Source of the DNA: Bacteroidales bacterium UBA3143
GTDB taxonomy: Bacteria; Bacteroidota; Bacteroidia; Bacteroidales; Dysgonomonadaceae
Assembly (NCBI GenBank): GCA_002364735.1
Contig: DEZB01000053.1
Location: 1 to 44,491 of the forward strand
Direction of reading: 5' to 3'
DNA length: 44,491 nt
The notes beneath the pieces are model-generated. The model saw nothing but the letters and a program-made list of their open reading frames with translations. It had not been told where the DNA came from and did not search any database. Shown here piece after piece: positions 43,903 through 44,491 of this stretch (positions are counted from its first letter, which is position 1; every line of letters begins with the position of its first letter). Both the position numbers and the translations under genes were made by a program.

Positions 43903-44137
43903 GGGACTCGAGATTCGGGACTCGGATAGCAGTGAACAGTAAATAGTGAACAGTAAGCAGTGAATAGTGAATAGTGAATAGTGAGGGACTTGAAAAAGGT
44001 TTTAGGTTTTAGGCGTTGGGCGTTAGGTTTTTTTATTAAAGACCTGAATGGCTGGTGTCGGAATTCGGGACTCGGAGACTCGGGATTCGGGTAGTAGGTG
44101 ATAGCTATTAGGTGTTAGGTTTTAGCTGTTAGGAGAA
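43903..44137. repeat. Heptanucleotide-register repeat tracts
   Basis: From 43903 to 44028 the sequence divides into 18 consecutive 7-nt words in one register: GGGACTC-type words, then AGTGAAC/AGTAAAT/AGTGAAT words (eight from 43931 to 43986), then TTTAGGT/GTTAGGT words. A second tract, 44061-44137, gives 11 more words (GGGATTC, AGGTGTT, AGCTGTT types). No coding frame spans them. Confidence 0.8.
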
Positions 44138-44233
44138 AGTCATTGTAAGGTATTTATAGGGTTAGTAATGCGTTTAGCGCAATTGTCTGAACCATGATTA
44201 ATATGATTAAATGATTTTGATGATCTTTTTTTT

Positions 44234-44270
44234 ACCGCAAAGGTCACAAAGAAGGCGCAAAGGGAGCGAA
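44234..44270. repeat. Short CGCAAAG-type repeat
   Basis: CCGCAAAGGT, CACAAAGAAG, GCGCAAAGGG and an AGCGAAGA-type copy follow each other with a period of about 10 nt. A related stretch occurs at 32437-32456. The rest of 44138-44412 shows no gene or other structure. Confidence 0.5.
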
Positions 44271-44412
44271 GAAAAGAAAGAGATTACTTTACTTCTTTAT
44301 AGTTAATTGCATTTGAATTTAAAACCTTATTTGTATTTGCAATTTAAACCTTAGTAACTGGGTCAATCACTACCAAACCAACCTTATTACCTTATTAAAA
44401 TTTCGGCCTGGG

Positions 44413-44491
44413 GACTTGATACTTGGGAATAGATGGTAGCTATTAGGTTTTGGCTTTTAGCAGTGAACAGTAAATAGTGAACAGTAAGCAG
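44413..44491. repeat. Third heptamer tract, repeating the first and cut by the window end
   Basis: Eleven 7-nt words in register (TATTAGG, TTTTGGC, TTTTAGC, AGTGAAC, AGTAAAT and so on). Its last 34 nt (44458-44491) are an exact direct copy of 43927-43960, 531 bp upstream, and the match is stopped only by the end of the window. Confidence 0.75.

Overview
The window reads as a chromosomal segment of a member of the Bacteroidales (Bacteroidota). The evidence is the AT-rich sequence, the Bacteroidota-type promoter element TAnnTTTG upstream of many genes (with a TTG/TTTG about 19-21 nt further upstream in the best cases), weak or absent Shine-Dalgarno sequences, and gene types and orders typical of the group: dapB-lepB-wbqC, NfeD-FloA, a large alpha-2-macroglobulin-like protein, DUF1573, and MarR-TolC-HlyD-permease-permease. 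Genus cannot be fixed from the sequence. No rRNA, tRNA, CRISPR array, prophage or intact insertion sequence was seen.

Layout. 101-2011: a heparinase II/III-like lipoprotein, ending at a shared terminator hairpin. 8795-2111 (minus): a tight five-gene cluster of a TPR/PD40 protein, NfeD, flotillin-like FloA, a uridine phosphorylase-type enzyme and an M16 zinc protease. 9137-11602 (plus): guaA and a pentapeptide-repeat-like protein. 20780-11632 (minus): an epimerase/dehydratase, dapB-lepB-wbqC, then gltX-waaA and a PgpH-like 7TM-HD phosphodiesterase. 20811-21574: a repeat-rich divergent intergenic region with a 42-bp tandem array and nested inverted repeats. 21575-25905 (plus): rnr-queG, a REP-like palindrome, ruvB. 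25906-26698: a decayed minus-strand coding remnant and a promoter. 26699-32413 (plus): a MarR-controlled efflux cluster. 32715-40291 (plus): alpha-2-macroglobulin-like protein, DUF1573 protein, MeaB GTPase. 40292-40647: a terminator and a second 42-bp array. 41766-40648 (minus) and 41946-43886 (plus): a divergent glycosyltransferase and LTA-synthase-type phosphotransferase. 43887-44491: noncoding sequence built from heptanucleotide repeats.

The genes are mostly housekeeping (GMP, lysine/cell-wall precursor, Kdo lipid A, tRNA charging, queuosine, recombination, RNA decay) plus envelope functions (signal peptidase, protease, flotillin, efflux, A2M, sulfatase-fold transferase). No clear new multi-gene system was found. 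The most unusual content is noncoding: two 42-bp arrays that may be related to each other, a long heptamer-register region, a 28-bp perfect palindrome, and a shared palindrome in front of marR and tolC that looks like the MarR operator. Several likely start codons were moved downstream of the longest open frame because a promoter element lies inside the extension.
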